Shown here: in pieces, positions 35,017-47,112 of the stretch | How the letters are laid out: each line of letters starts with the position of its first letter | Numbering within the stretch: the stretch's first letter is position 1 | Source: Sequoia sempervirens | Lineage: Eukaryota; Streptophyta; Pinopsida; Cupressales; Cupressaceae | Length of the DNA: 64,000 bases | Direction: 5' to 3' | NCBI GenBank assembly: GCA_007258455.2 | Contig: VDFB02321304.1 | Coordinates: 108,382 to 172,381 of the forward strand | The notes under the pieces: generated by a model | What the model was told of the DNA's origin: nothing | Databases searched by the model: none | What the model saw: only the letters and a program-made list of their open reading frames with translations | Position numbers and translations under genes: made by a program

Positions 35017-36263
35017 TGTATTGGAGTGAATTTTCACTCCTTGTGTAAATTCCCCTTTTGCATCCCTCCACCTTAGAAAATCAAACCCAAATGCGAAATT
35101 CCACATCACCCATCTACCTCGCATCTACTTGGCACTTGTCTTTTCTGTCAGTGAGGTAGTTTTTGTTGGGGACACGAGTGCGACATGCAGATGTTTTCAT
35201 GGAATGATGTCATCCTTGACAGATTCCTACCTTGGGATTCTATAGGGACATTACGTTCTCCATTGGGCATGAAGTGTAATGCCTCTATGTCGACCAGTTG
35301 ACTTGAAAATGGCTCTTTCCCTCTCATTTTTGTCTTTAAATTCCTATCTTGCTAATTCAATCCATCTCTGTAGTAATTCTTGAACTTTGGAGCATTCAAC
35401 TTCATTCTCTTATCATTTTCACATCATTTTTCATTAAGAAATTTCATCCATCTTGTTGTACTTTTTCCACCATTAGAGTTGTGACTTGGTGTCCTGAGGG
35501 ACTACTTCTTCGTTGTTGTGGTAGTGTAGACCTTCCTAAGTTTGCAACCTCCTCTATGTGCTTGAGAGCACCTTGATTGGGAAGCTAATATTGCTTGTTG
35601 ATTAATGTATCATAGTGCCTTTGTTGTTGTTTGGTTTCTTTCCTTTGTTTTCTTATCGCATTTTCTATATTGTGGCTTTCTTGGCTATCCATGGAGGTGA
35701 AAACACCAGGCTTTGACTGAGGAAAACCCCTATACAACCCAACATTTTTTTTCTTTTGGCTGTGTGTAGGTGTACATGTATGTGGAACTTGCTGGTGAGC
35801 TATACTTTCAGTGAGTTGGACTTCGTTACCTTAGTTTTCATCCATCTTTTTTCCCATCTTTGCAGTCATTTATCGTACTTTATTATTTTGTATAGTTCAT
35901 TAAACCTCATCTACTAGGCTATCAATAGGTTTTTTGGCACTCTACACTATACCTTTCACTTTTTGGTCGTGCAGATGCTAGCACGCTAGAGAAACGCTAG
36001 CATGTCGCATTGTCATACTAGATATGCACTATCATCCTCAGATAGAGAGTTGTCTAAGGTACAATCCAGGTTTTGAAAACAAACTCATCTAGCCCCATTT
36101 AAACATTCAAATTAGTAGATTGACATAATCACTTGAGAGTGCTCTAGTTCATTCTCTATCCTTAACCTAAACACCCGCTTAGCTTGAGGTAAGATAGGAT
36201 GGCCCTCCGCTCTTGGATCTCCATGACCTAGAGCCTTGGTGTGGTTGGTCCCCTTACCTTACA
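35017..36263 (+). repeat. 3' LTR of element 3 (1,247 bp)
   Basis: Begins TGTATTGGAGTGAATTTTCA and ends CTTACCTTACA. Direct repeat of 30,185-31,409. Confidence 0.9.
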
Positions 36264-36777
36264 TTGTTGATGCCAAGAAATGAGCCAACACTGAGACTTT
36301 GAATGTGGGTTTCACTTTTTCATATTCTGCCTTTAGTTTCTTTTTATCAATATCCTCCATGTCTCTACTCCATTTGTTTAATTTGAACACTTCTACAATT
36401 TCCTCCTTAGTAGCTCAAACCGTATCCTTCCTAGAATGAGTTCTAACTACCCTAACAAGAGGGTCATTGTTAGCAGTGACAACCTTCAGGAGGTAAATGT
36501 CTAGATACATGTTGGGGACAATCAAATTGCCCATATCTAGCCTCCATGGGTTGCAGATTGGAATGTGAGCATGTTTATTAGCAAACCAGCCTTGGAAAAG
36601 TGTCCACCCAATGTACAATAATGTAGCATCCTTGATAGTACATTGTCTCTCGATAATGCCATCTTTAACTCCAGGGCCATGAAATTTTTTCCCTATAGGT
36701 GGCAATTGATCAAGAAAATCTTGGATCAACAGTCTCTTTTTTGGCTTAGAACTAGGGATTTGGACTTTCAGTTCCAT
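36264..36777 (-). pseudogene. retroelement-borne unknown ORF, copy 2, N-terminal piece
   Basis: A true ATG at 36,777-36,775 opens the frame, the only copy in the window with a convincing start. The first 120 residues are intact: KKRLLIQDFLDQLPPIGKKF near 13-32, RQCTIKDATLLYIGWTLFQG near 45-64 and NPWRLDMGNLIVPNMYLDIY near 76-95. After a TGA (36,415-36,417) the same frame continues EEIVEVFKLNKW and KKLKAEYEKV to the junction with element 3. EVF.L followed by L..EY is shared with copy 1 (EVFNL, LEKEYW). Function is unknown. In copy 1 and in the giant element, proteins of this kind lie on the gag-pol strand, so this looks like an element component, not a host gene. Confidence 0.6.
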
Positions 36778-37858
36778 ACCTAATGAGTAGTTTGACCTAG
36801 GGTTTCATTGGTTAAGACTAGGGCTTTTAGGTTTTAAGGTGAACTAGACGCAAAGACTAACAAAATTCTTAAATTTGTAGCAATTCAAAATGAGCGTCAA
36901 ACCTTAAAATGAAACCCTAACTTGAAACTTAGATGATAACAACAACAATCAAATGCAAACCAAGAGAAAATTTAGCCTAAGAGGTATAGTTTGAATTTAC
37001 TAGTGTGAATCATAGAAAACCATAATTTTAAGGATGCAAAATGCTTGAAATGCACTACAATAGCTTTTGAATGCCTTAGAAATATTTTTTTAATTCACTA
37101 TAAGCTTTAATGCAAGATTTTATGGTGAATAAAGATTTCAATTCAACAAAAAAAATCAACTCTGCAATTACTGCTCGTTCATGTGAACCAGAATGGCTCC
37201 ATGATGTCCTTTTTAGAAACTTTGAATTCCCACCGTAGATCTCATCATGATCTGGATAAATGTGCAGCCAAGATGAGGTCAACATGGTTTGAACATTTTT
37301 CCTTTTGTTGACTTGACATCCACTCAGCCATATTCTCACCATGTGTGTGCTTTCTTTGTTGTCTTCGTGGCCCCACCATGCTTTACAAACCACAAGAGAA
37401 TCCACTGGTAGTCACGCACAAGCCCTCTAGAATCTACAAGGTCTATAGCTATGGTTGTAGGCTAGTGAGAAATGACCTAGATCAACCCGAAAACCTTCAA
37501 TGTGTGCCACCTTTAATCTCAAAACCCAATGCTTGGACAGTTAACCTCCTTTTATGATGAATGGTGAAAAATAGAACATCTCATGGAGGTTTTATGCATG
37601 TGCTTTAAAATCCGTTTAGTAGCACACTCTTTACCATGTCTATAGTCACTGTGAAATATTTTAAAATATTTATGTCCTCCATAATCCTTTTGATGGTGAT
37701 GATGGTGTCATGGAATTCGCTCGCTACCCTGCTGAGAGATGCGACCAGCCAGTGGGTCCCCTGTGGGTTGGCGGGGAGAAGTCAAGATTTATTCTTACAA
37801 TCACATCACAGTCATTGATTTTAATGCCTTTTACCACTAATTCCTTTGAAGAATGGTA
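36778..37858 (-). other. sequence upstream of ORF copy 2, no gene seen
   Basis: AT-rich with CCCTAG/CCCTAA phrases near 36,795-36,930. By analogy with the giant LTR it would be the outer part of an ORF-bearing LTR. The giant element is inserted at its right end (GGACC, 37,859-37,863). Confidence 0.35.
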
Positions 37859-37863
37859 GGACC

Positions 37864-40800
37864 TATTGATCGTGTTTTCTACACAATAACAGCCAAAAAA
37901 AATATGATATCCTATCTCTCTTGAAAGGCAAATCTCTATTGGCTAGCCTCAAGGGATAACCCCAAGGTCTCTAATGCCAAGTCTTGATAGTGCATAAACA
38001 ACTCAGTAACAAAATGTGAAAATGTTGGTAATCACAATGGGACCTTACTACAAGCAAAATGCTGAATCAATTTTATCAGATCTAACAATCTGATGGTGCT
38101 TCAATCCTAGGTTTAACCCAATAATCAAAGAAATAAAAAAGGATAAGGGTTTTAGAGACATTTCTAAATTTAATACTAAACCTAAGATTTAACAATGAAA
38201 GTAACCAATACTCAAAATGGACCAATCCCTCAAAACTGATTTCTACTTGACCAAGATAAGTCTACAATCTCATAGAAAATAGTGCAATCTTCTGAGGTGT
38301 TAAGATTTTCAAATTATGAACACTCATTCAACAACCTTATTGTAGTTATAATGAACAAATATTCATAATTGAACTAAGCACACTGAAATATGAATTCCAG
38401 GCTAACTTTGTAAAGCAACTAACAATCAATTGGTTGCGAAAAATATGGACCAAAGGATTCCTACAACATTCAAATATCGAATCACAAACATTATTGAATC
38501 AAATCTAACCTAAATATTAACCTTCTCAAAGAAATTTTAAGGATGGAATAATTGGAACCATGCAAAACAAAAGAATCAAGTATGGCACCAAATCACAATG
38601 TCATTTCTTGTATTCAAATTGTTCACTGTAGCAACAATTCTAGCTTTTTGTTACAATATTTTCTTCAGGGCAACTACCTGCTAACTTACTCTACTTCTAA
38701 CTAGGTCCGCTCTATATTATGGCTACAAATTATGACCTAACTATTTCTAATTGTTCTAACTATTGGTATGTGATGACTGATCATGCTATACTGTATAGCC
38801 CATGGTATACTGTACACCCCAGCCCCCTGTATTACTGTATGATGAAAAACATGATTATTCGTGAGATTGTAATAGGTTTTTCACTGGATAATAAAAGTAT
38901 TGGATGGCTGCGGTTTGGTGGATGTAGCCCAAATTGGGTGAACCACGTTAAATTTTGTGTTCTGATTTATTCTGTGTATGTTTTAGTTTCTTTGTTTATT
39001 AATTAAAATCTACATTTAATTGTTAGATCTGCCATCTCTAATCCTAACACTAACCCTTTACAAATGAGGTGACATGCCCAATATATAGAATTCCCCATAA
39101 ATTCGTCAGCTAGGCAAGGGTTTCATAGCAATAACTCAGCACAACCACCTAGCCAAGAGAGTCTTTGAAATGGGTCAAACAGGCATTAAATGCACATCCC
39201 GTCCAAGTCAGCTTGAGATCCGCAGCTCAGACGATGCGCCGGAAGATAATAGAGAAGCACAAATCACATCGTAGCCTATCATTAGCTCCATTCCCTATTA
39301 TCTCTACTCTGACCTAGCTCTTCATGTACTTTCAAGGACGTCTCATCCATGCCCACAACTGGTGGCAGGGGTAGAACCCTAAGTCAATTCTCAATGGACG
39401 CAATCTCTTCTCTTGAGTTTTTGACTGACCTATCCCATTCTACCTTATACGCCAAATACTTATCAATAACTACAAAGTAGGTGGTCGCACCATCCAGTTG
39501 GTGCTCAGAAATGGACCCATCATCAAGTGGTGCATAGACATCATGCCACCACTTCCTTAACTATTCCAAGCTCAGATACTTGGGCGCGATCTTCCTTCTT
39601 CCCGTCATTATCTCAAAGAAAGCAATGCAGCCATTGTAGACGCCAGCTAGGGTGTCGTCAATGTGTTTTCTTTGTTTGTAAATCTTCTTCAATACCTTTT
39701 TCCTGATTTACAATGCCTCACACCATTCCCATGGTTCAGAAGCTCTAGAAGAAGGAAGGATCCCATCACTCACCAACCTATCTCGGGTGTACTCCATTAT
39801 AGTCCTGGTTTTCTGTAGAAGATCATCTAGGTCTTCTTTATCTTGTGTCATTACCTGCTTCAACCATTTGGTGGTCCTTGCAGCATCCTTTCCTATTGAT
39901 AGGATCTCCTTGATAGCTTCATCACCTTTTCCCTGAACCCCTTTTAGCCAATTCACAGTGGAAAATGTGGAGGCTTTCATCGTTTCTAGCTCGGTGATGG
40001 TCTCCTGAGGTAGAGGATTTGTAGTAGAGGAAGAGGGATTAATGGACCGCTGTGGCTTCATTAATTACTCCAAGAATTTCTTGAGATTTGCATTCTCTTT
40101 CTTTATCAACAACTTTCTCTTCAATTCCTTCCTTAATCGATCCACAATAACAATACTGGAGACCTCATAGTCTTCAATATATTGCTCAACTAATGTAGGC
40201 CCTAGATTGAGAGTCTGAACATTGTAATCTTTTTCAACCACATCATTTCTATCCTTTTCTGGAGCAGGGGTGGCAATATGAACAACTTTGTTATGTTCCT
40301 CATCCCTTTGAACCCTTGAGATCACTCTAGCCTTCTTCTTACCTTTATCTTTTCCAATTACAGCTAGTAGTGCATCCCAATTCAGTGGACTGTCTTCTAC
40401 CACAACCTGTTTTCTCTTTATCTCCTTGTCCAACCACTCTGGAACAGTAGGCTCTAATTGCACCTGGCTCAGTCCTCTTTCCTTTTGTTGATCCTTAGGT
40501 ATCTCCCCTTCCAAATCTTGTTTATCAAGGGTCTCATCCATATTTCCTTCCTCTTCAATATTCTCTCCCTCTTGCCTAGGTGATGGATCTCTCATTGCCC
40601 CTAATTCTCTTGTAGGAGATTCAACTTCCTCAATCCTAACAGGGGAATCTGTATGTGCAATCAAAGGAGATTGTATTCCCTTTTAATTTTGGCCTCTGCA
40701 CTATAGAGTTCACCTTCATGAAACTCTTCCCCTTCAGTATTCGGATGACCCTCAACATCCCTTGACTCACTTGGTTTTCTTTGAGCTTCGTGATCGGGAG

Positions 40801-43800
40801 GCACATCATCATGTTGCTCCTCATGAAGAGTGGTAGGGAGAAATTCCACCTTAGGAACATCATTCTTGGGAGAGGGAGTACTAGACCTCCTTGTATATAC
40901 CTTTGCTCTCTCCTCTGAACTTTCAACATTTATTACTAGTGGGGAGACTTCTTCCTCACCAACCTTGGAGCTTGCCCTCTCTAATAATTTGACAATTCTT
41001 TTCCTCTTAGGCATAGGAGTATCAGCCTTAGGGTTATGTTCTTTGAATTCCTTCTATTCAAACCTTTTAATTCTTGTCCCCCTCTTAGCCTTTGGCCTTC
41101 TCTGTTTCTCTGTCTCTTGGACCTCTATTTCCTGAACACTTTTTTTCTTTATCTTAGATGTGGAGTCTAGTTTTCCTTTACCTTTAGGCTCTTGCTGCCC
41201 CATGGACTCCTCAGAAGTGGAATGGGAATCTAAGTCTCCCATCAGGTTATAAGTGCATTTCACTCCTTTATTTTCCAATTCCCACATAGTGTGTTTGAGC
41301 CACAACTTGGTAACTTAAATGACTGGCTCCATCAGTTGCTTCAGTTTTGTTTGCTCCTCCTCTAACCAGTCTATATCACCAATTGGCCTATCTATTACTA
41401 CCTCATAGGCATGATCCTAAATTAAGTCCCCATCATCCTCCAATTGATTAGGCACTACCCTTACATTATACAATCGGACCACATCCACTATAAGCCGAGA
41501 GAATTTCTTCTTTCTAACCTCATATTCATCACCACAATTGGCCTAGTAGTCCTATAAATTAACCTTATGGGCATATTCTCTACTGGCCTTCTTTTGAGTT
41601 TCTTCGGTGATGTCAAATCTAGATCTCTCGGAGTGGAAAGACAAGCCAAGAGTACTCATTTCTTCTTGTCAAGCTTGGGCAGAACCAATGGAAGGAAAAA
41701 CTTCACCAGTGCCAATCCTTAGGGGAAAATCCAGTCTTATGCTTGTCCTTCTTGACGATGGCATAAAAATCACAAATTTGTCTAGTTACTTCCAACAAGT
41801 CCATATGGGGCCCTTTAGCAACCATCGATCCGAATGTAGGAGAAGGTTGGGAATTGAATAAACCAAGCTCCATACTTCTTAATGAGCTCTTTTGCTTGAT
41901 CTAAAATTTTGGCATGCTCTGCTTCCTGAAGCATTCTGGTAATATGCATGGTAAATGCATCATTTTCCCTCCTATAGTTTGAACCTCCCCAGTGCAACTG
42001 AGGGAAAACTTCAGAAATAATATCTTGCTCAAAAATTCCTTTGGTATCTAATCCTCTGTAGGGGTGGAATCTAGCCAGTGCTTAGACCAGATATGAGGTC
42101 ATTATGAAGGTATTTTTCTGCAACATATTGGACAACTGCTTGTGAATTACATGGCTGATGACCCCTGCCCAATGGTAGTCAACTTTCTCCTACTCCATCC
42201 TTATAATCACATGGCACATCCAATTCTCAAATGTACCACCACTCCTCAATCCAAGCACCCTGCTAAGAAAGGTGATGGCATCATAGTATTCCCTTTTGAA
42301 TTTTTCTCTATACAGTTGCTTGGGAAACTTGGAATAGTGGGACTTGGGCTTCTCCAGCCAGGAATTGATCAGCTGTTGTGACTTCATGGTCTGGTCATCA
42401 TAGAACTCCTAAGCTACCTCAATGGTGAATCCCACCACATGAGATCTGTCTAGCATGTCAAAGGTTTGGGAAATGGAGACTGGGTTGAGATTGGAAATGA
42501 CTCTCCCTTGAGGACCAATTTTCCTTTGTGTATCCTGATCATAGTGCCTGGCGTACTCAAGGACCAGCTCATAGCATTGCATCGTAGAAGGGAAACTAGC
42601 AACATGTGACAATCCTGATTCCATCATTCTTAGAGTCACCAAAGGAGGATCCTTGGCTATCATCCTTGCTTTAAATTCCTCATAGTCTCATATGCCAACA
42701 TTTTTTATTAGTGACCTCTGACTAGACAGAAGTGATCTTACTCTCCCGAACCTTTCTCTTAATGTCCAGCTTAATCCTCTTTACATCGGATAATGAGGAA
42801 CCAGCTACTGCTTTGCTTGATTCAGCCTCCGCTCAACATGAAAATCACAGTAAAAACCACATGAAAGAGCCATGTGAATTCATCAAAACACTGTTAGAAT
42901 GCATCTCGTATAGTCAAGGTGTTATTAAAGTTCATATAAAATGACCACAACAGATTTCGGGTTTCAAGACCATCTGCGGAATCTGAGTCAGAGAGGAATT
43001 TGGGAAATTCCAAACCAATCAAATTCCAACGGAATAACCCAGAAACACCAACTTAATCATTAAAATTGATCATTTTTCATCTATAAATCACATGAGAGAT
43101 CCAAATATGACATAAAATAATCATTAAATGCATCACAAATTATAAACGAATTCAATTATTTCATGTTCCTTTATGTTTCATGAAGTTTCGGGGAAATCCG
43201 TGAGGGACGGATTTCAGCGAAGAACGGGCCAAAGACAATTTTTGGGAAACCTGGGAGATAGTGGATTTCAGAGAAATCCAGACCTGATGGACATCCATGG
43301 TCAAGGAAAAGTTTCAAACCAACAGGAATTCCCAGAACGAAAGCTTCAGCAAGAGTTGTGAGTTCGGCGAGAAGTCTTGGTGAAGTTGAGATGTCCTATC
43401 GACCAGTGATAAACCCATCGTTATGACAAACGAGTGGTCAGGGTAAGGTCTTGGCAAAGCTGAGATGTCCTGCCAAATGGGAAGGTCTCGGCAAGAGTAG
43501 GATATGTTCAACAAAAGGTCTCGCTGAAAGGGGGAGGTCTTAGCGAACTTACGAAAGATCGGCAAGATGAAAGGAGCCCGCTATGAGCTCTTGGTGATGA
43601 GGTTTGTCTTGCCGAACGTCAATGAGGAACAAGCATGTTGATGAGACATCTTCTCATGGGGTGAGGTCTCGACGAAAGAAAAGGTCTCACCGACTGATAT
43701 GCATACAAGATTTCATCAGTGTAAAAATGATAATGTCATAGTAATTCAACATGAACCTAGGAAGACCACTTCGATGAACCTCAAGGTGGCCGATATGATA

Positions 43801-44915
43801 TCTCAATGATCTCGAATGGTCACAATGAAGGGAATCCAGAAGGGATGGAGGGTCCTAACTTCATCTAGACACTAAACCAACTATGGATTTCAAAATTTTT
43901 AACTTAGGGCAAGTCGGGGATGAACCTTTCAGGAATTTTCTTTGCATTATAGCTCAATCTTAAGACAAAATCACCTGATATGGCATTGCCCTAGGTCCAA
44001 AACCTTATTCATCCACCATTATCACATAGGAACATTTAGAATTTAGTTGTTTCCACTATTGAGTCGTAATTAGTGTTTACTAATTACTCTCAGGCAGGAT
44101 TCATTAAAATGCAGATGGGTACATGAACTCAAAACTCACCTAGGAGATGAAAAAGGATGCAATACTAAACAACCCTAGCACGAAATAAAAAAATACACAG
44201 GAATTCAAATCCCACAAGTCCTCACAACACCAACGTGCCATTCATAATTCAATTCAAAGTAGAGAAATCAGACAAATACCATGATAAAGTGGGAATTGAC
44301 CTTAGAAGCAGCAAACGCGAAGCTTAATGGGATCCACAACGAACACAGGCAATAATGCACAATAAATTCCCACCAAATGAAACCAATTCAAACCCAAACA
44401 CACAAATCAAAGCCAAAAGCTCAAAGAATAAACTCTAAGGATGTGGCTCTCAACTCAGACAATGGAAAATAGTAAGCATAATGGTGCAAAAGATCTCAGA
44501 AATTGAGTAAAATCCAACCTTTAAAGCACATACGAAGCCATTAATGCAATTGATAAGATAGCCGGAGAAGGATTTTGGGAATCCAATAACAGGACAGAAT
44601 CCAAGGAAATCTATCCCATGCAGAAATTTGCGAAGACCAGGAATTCCCGAGCAATAAGATTCAACCAGAATCCACGCAAGACCCAAGAAAATCTGACTAA
44701 GGAAAAAAATCCCAAATCAAGGCAAAAGCATGAAATTCATCCAAAACCTAATATTTTCAATGAATAACCTAGGGAAAACACATAGGCATTCATAATATAC
44801 ATCTAAGCATGTGCCTAAGTAAGACAAACCTCAAAAGAAAGGACCAAAACACTAAAACGAAGCAAAAGAGGGTCCCTACTTTCAGCGAGGCGTGCGTGCG
44901 AAAAACTACACAACA
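37864..44915 (-). repeat. 3' LTR of the giant element (7,052 bp)
   Basis: Homologous from end to end with 57,014-63,683. On the minus strand it begins TGTTGTGTAGTTTTTCGC. Its parts, left to right, are an AT-rich 1.4-kb segment, the ORF (39,282-42,832), a 0.5-kb spacer, a TCGGCAAGA-type motif field (43,340-43,700) and a 1.2-kb outer segment. The left copy has about 120 bp (near 38,905-39,045) that the right one lacks. Confidence 0.85.
39282..42832 (-). pseudogene. LTR-borne unknown ORF, 3' LTR copy
   Basis: About 1,180 codons from just after an in-frame TGA (42,833-42,835) to TAA (39,282-39,284); no ATG marks the start, so a spliced or upstream start is possible. The N-terminal half is domain-like: SISQTFDML, FKREYYDAITFLSRVLGLRS, ENDAFTMHITRMLQEAEHAK, then YGAWFIQFPTF with IRIDG. 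The middle is Glu/Lys-rich with a basic patch (QRRPKAKRGTRIKR). Further on come SPTRELGAMRDPSPRQEG and a helical C-terminus (TITELETMKAST, WLKGVQGKGDEAIKEILS). In-frame TAGs occur, two of them shared with the 5' LTR copy. Unlike the 5' LTR copy it keeps CAG at 39,855-39,857. No known function. Confidence 0.65.
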
Positions 44916-45411
44916 AATGGCAACTTCTACTGGGAAAATGCTCCAGAGCATTTGATGACAAACAGGAATCAAGAACCCATAATATTTGGTTTCAATCTTA
45001 CCATCAAACAAATAAGTCATAATGAAAGATTTAAATAATTAGAACCAAAGGATAGATCAAACCTTCCATAAACTGAAAATCCAAGTGTGTGCACATGAGT
45101 TTATTTCCCTCTTTATTTTACTACAGAAACCAAGTTCAGTCAAGTTAGGCTACCTAATGATTCTAACTTCAAAAGCAACCTAGATAGGGCCTCACTACTA
45201 ATCAGGCGTCCATAGCCCTGATGAGGTTATCGTTGTGACCCTCTTGAACATAGCTCTACTGCCAGCCAAGCGTCCATAGCCCCGGTAGAGATATTCAGGT
45301 ACCCCTAATAAGTTGAATTTATTCTTTTGATTTTCAATATTTCACTTTTCTTTCTTTTGATATTTTATATATGTCTCTTTCATTTCAACTTGTGAACAAA
45401 GAATCTCACAC
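44916..45411 (-). other. segment between integrase scrap and 3' LTR, with paired hairpins
   Basis: No coding text. No good polypurine tract precedes the LTR (the minus strand reads AAGTTGCCATT there). Two related 37-nt hairpin-like units lie at 45,190-45,290. Confidence 0.4.
45190..45290. repeat. two 37-nt hairpin-like units sharing a loop motif
   Basis: Units at 45,190-45,226 and 45,254-45,290 share GCGTCCATAGCCC at the same offset. The first can pair ATCAGG with CCTGAT and CCTC with GAGG; the second pairs CTCTAC with GTAGAG. Stem bases differ while the loop is kept. Confidence 0.6.
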
Positions 45412-45682
45412 TCAAGGATGAGAACCACAGTGGCGTTGAAGCAGAAATAGGATTTTCACTTGACAAGACTTCACAAGGATTCCTATAGTGACATCAGGAT
45501 TCTTAAGATATATGATGGATATAAGATTTTCAGGACATGCCATGTGTGTCAAACGGTGACCACCAAAGAGAAGTATGCCACGCTCCCACTTCAGTCGGTT
45601 GTTAAGGTAAAACCTTTCACTCAATGGAGAATGGACTTCATTGGCCCCATCAATCCACCCTCCTCTGCTGGTACTGAATTTT
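45412..45682 (+). pseudogene. integrase N-terminal scrap, inverted relative to its element
   Basis: On the plus strand the frame reads CHVCQTVTTKEKYATLPLQ (about 45,539-45,594), the second Cys pair of the integrase HHCC zinc domain, then FTQWRMDFIGPINPPSSAG (about 45,618-45,674) with the first catalytic Asp region. It then runs directly into the antisense of the minus-strand RNase H/integrase linker at about 45,682. The minus-strand frame ends in AILYKKN at the same point, where the family continues into this very segment. The piece has thus been inverted in place. The integrase core with the other two acidic residues and the C-terminus are missing. Confidence 0.7.
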
Positions 45683-46767
45683 TCTTGTATAAGATAGCCC
45701 CTTTTAACATGAAATTGTCACTCTTTAAGCATAGTGCTCTTCTTTGTACTGGATTGAGATGATTAGGGCACCTCTGAGTCAGGAGATAATGAACAACATC
45801 ATCATACCACTCACCAGGAGAAACATCCTCTAAAGTATAAGCCTGAGCTGGAAGATCAGGGCCTGTCTCTGCCATTGTCTTTGTGAGCCCCTGCCCTCTT
45901 ACTAGCTTCATGGGCTAAATTTCCATATCATACTCTTGTAGCATAGTTACCCATTTGGCTCTTCGTTCTCCCAGTTCATTCTGTATCAAGAGCAGCTTGA
46001 CTGCAGGATCAGGAACTATAGCAAAGATCTTATTTCTGAGGATGTAATGTCTAAATTTTTTGATTGCCCTAACTAAGGTGTAAGCTTGCTTCTCCATATT
46101 TGGGTACCTCAGTTCTGCATCCTTTAATGGTGTGCTCATGAATGCTATGGGGTGTTCATTGCCTTGGTCAGATTTCTAAGTTAAAATAGCAGCATAGGAG
46201 TGGTCAGAAGCAAATGAATATATGTAGAATGGTTTGGCATAATCGGGACTTACTAGAACTGGAGCTTTAGCAATAGCCCTTTTTATCTCTATGAATGCTT
46301 CTTTTGCTTCTGCATTCCATTCCACCTTGGCCTCCTACTTCAATATTGCATTCAGTGGCTTGACTATCTCTGCAAACCCAGTGATGAACTTCCTAAAAAA
46401 ATTGATTTTTCCAAAGAACGACTTCATTTCTTTTTTACTAGCAGGTGGTGGGATCTTGAGAATAATCTCTATACACTCTGGATCAATTGCAATACCCTTT
46501 TCAGAGATGATATGCCCTAGTAGCTTACCTTCAGTAACTCCAAAGATGCATTTCTTTGGGTTAAGGGATATTCCAAACCCTCTGCATTTTTGGAAAACCT
46601 TGCACAGATCTGAGATATGGTCATCTCTATTCTTTGAAAATACCATCAAGTCATCCATATAGATGATTATGCACTTCCAATTATATCTTTAAAGGATATG
46701 TCCATTGCTCTCTAGAATTTAGCTCCAGTATTAATTAGGCCAAAAGGCATTCTTCTATAAGCAAAAG
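45683..46767 (-). pseudogene. RT palm/thumb and RNase H of the giant element
   Basis: This is the 3' half of RT, continuing from 52,225 across the chromovirus. It starts AYRRMPFGLINTGAKF, a TAG where the family has Gln, then RAMDI; IIIYMDDLMVFSK carries the YMDD active site (about 46,655-46,620). Then come KKCIFGV, KLLGHIISEKGI and a connection domain to IEIKRAIAKAPVL. An RNase H stretch follows with the opening Asp weakened (IYSFASDHSYAAIL), then IAFMSTPLKDAELRYPNMEK and WVTMLQEYDMEI. TAGs at 46,712, 46,335, 46,176 and 45,915 are the only stops; there is no frameshift. The last part leads to the integrase linker (LCLKSDNFMLKGAILYKKN). Confidence 0.85.
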
Positions 46768-47112
46768 TGTTATGAAATAACTTGCACAATAGAAGAATAT
46801 GATATGGAATATGCTGCAAATACTTGATAATAACTGAGAATAACAAGCCACTTCGAGGGGGAAAACCTCCAAATATCTCTAATGAGAACACACTTCACTC
46901 TTGATGATGAAATAAGACTCACAACCTCCTAGATATACCTATTTATGCCAAGGATATCACCTAGGCCGACTTAGACACACCTATATAAGACTTAGGCCAA
47001 CCTAAACAACTAAATAACAATATACTAATGATAATATGACTTAATAGAGAGTTAAGATAGCCACAAGCCGACTATTCATAACCCGATGTACAATAATATT
47101 AAGGGCGTGGCA
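46768..47112 (-). repeat. 3' LTR of the chromovirus (345 bp)
   Basis: TG...CA ends; on the minus strand it starts TGCCACGCCC. The last codons and TAA stop of pol (47,101-47,099) lie inside it. Confidence 0.95.

Larger units (their letters stand above)
30185..36263 (+). mobile_element. element 3: non-autonomous gypsy-class LTR element
   Basis: Direct LTRs lie at 30,185-31,409 and 35,017-36,263, with a primer site after the left one and a polypurine tract before the right one. The internal 3.6 kb holds a protease-like frame but no gag core, RT or integrase, so it would need help from another element. The LTRs differ at well over a tenth of sites by eye, so the insertion is old. It splits ORF copy 2 between 36,264 and 30,184. 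The flanks CTGAT and TTGTT are not a clean target duplication. Confidence 0.85.

Noticed and set aside
37720..37800. GC-richer patch next to the giant element as a possible host exon
   Set aside because: Short open frames only, no splice-bounded coding text and no recognisable motif.
45621..45911. Independent small gene on the minus strand
   Set aside because: It is the RNase H-integrase linker of the giant element running into the antisense of the inverted integrase piece.
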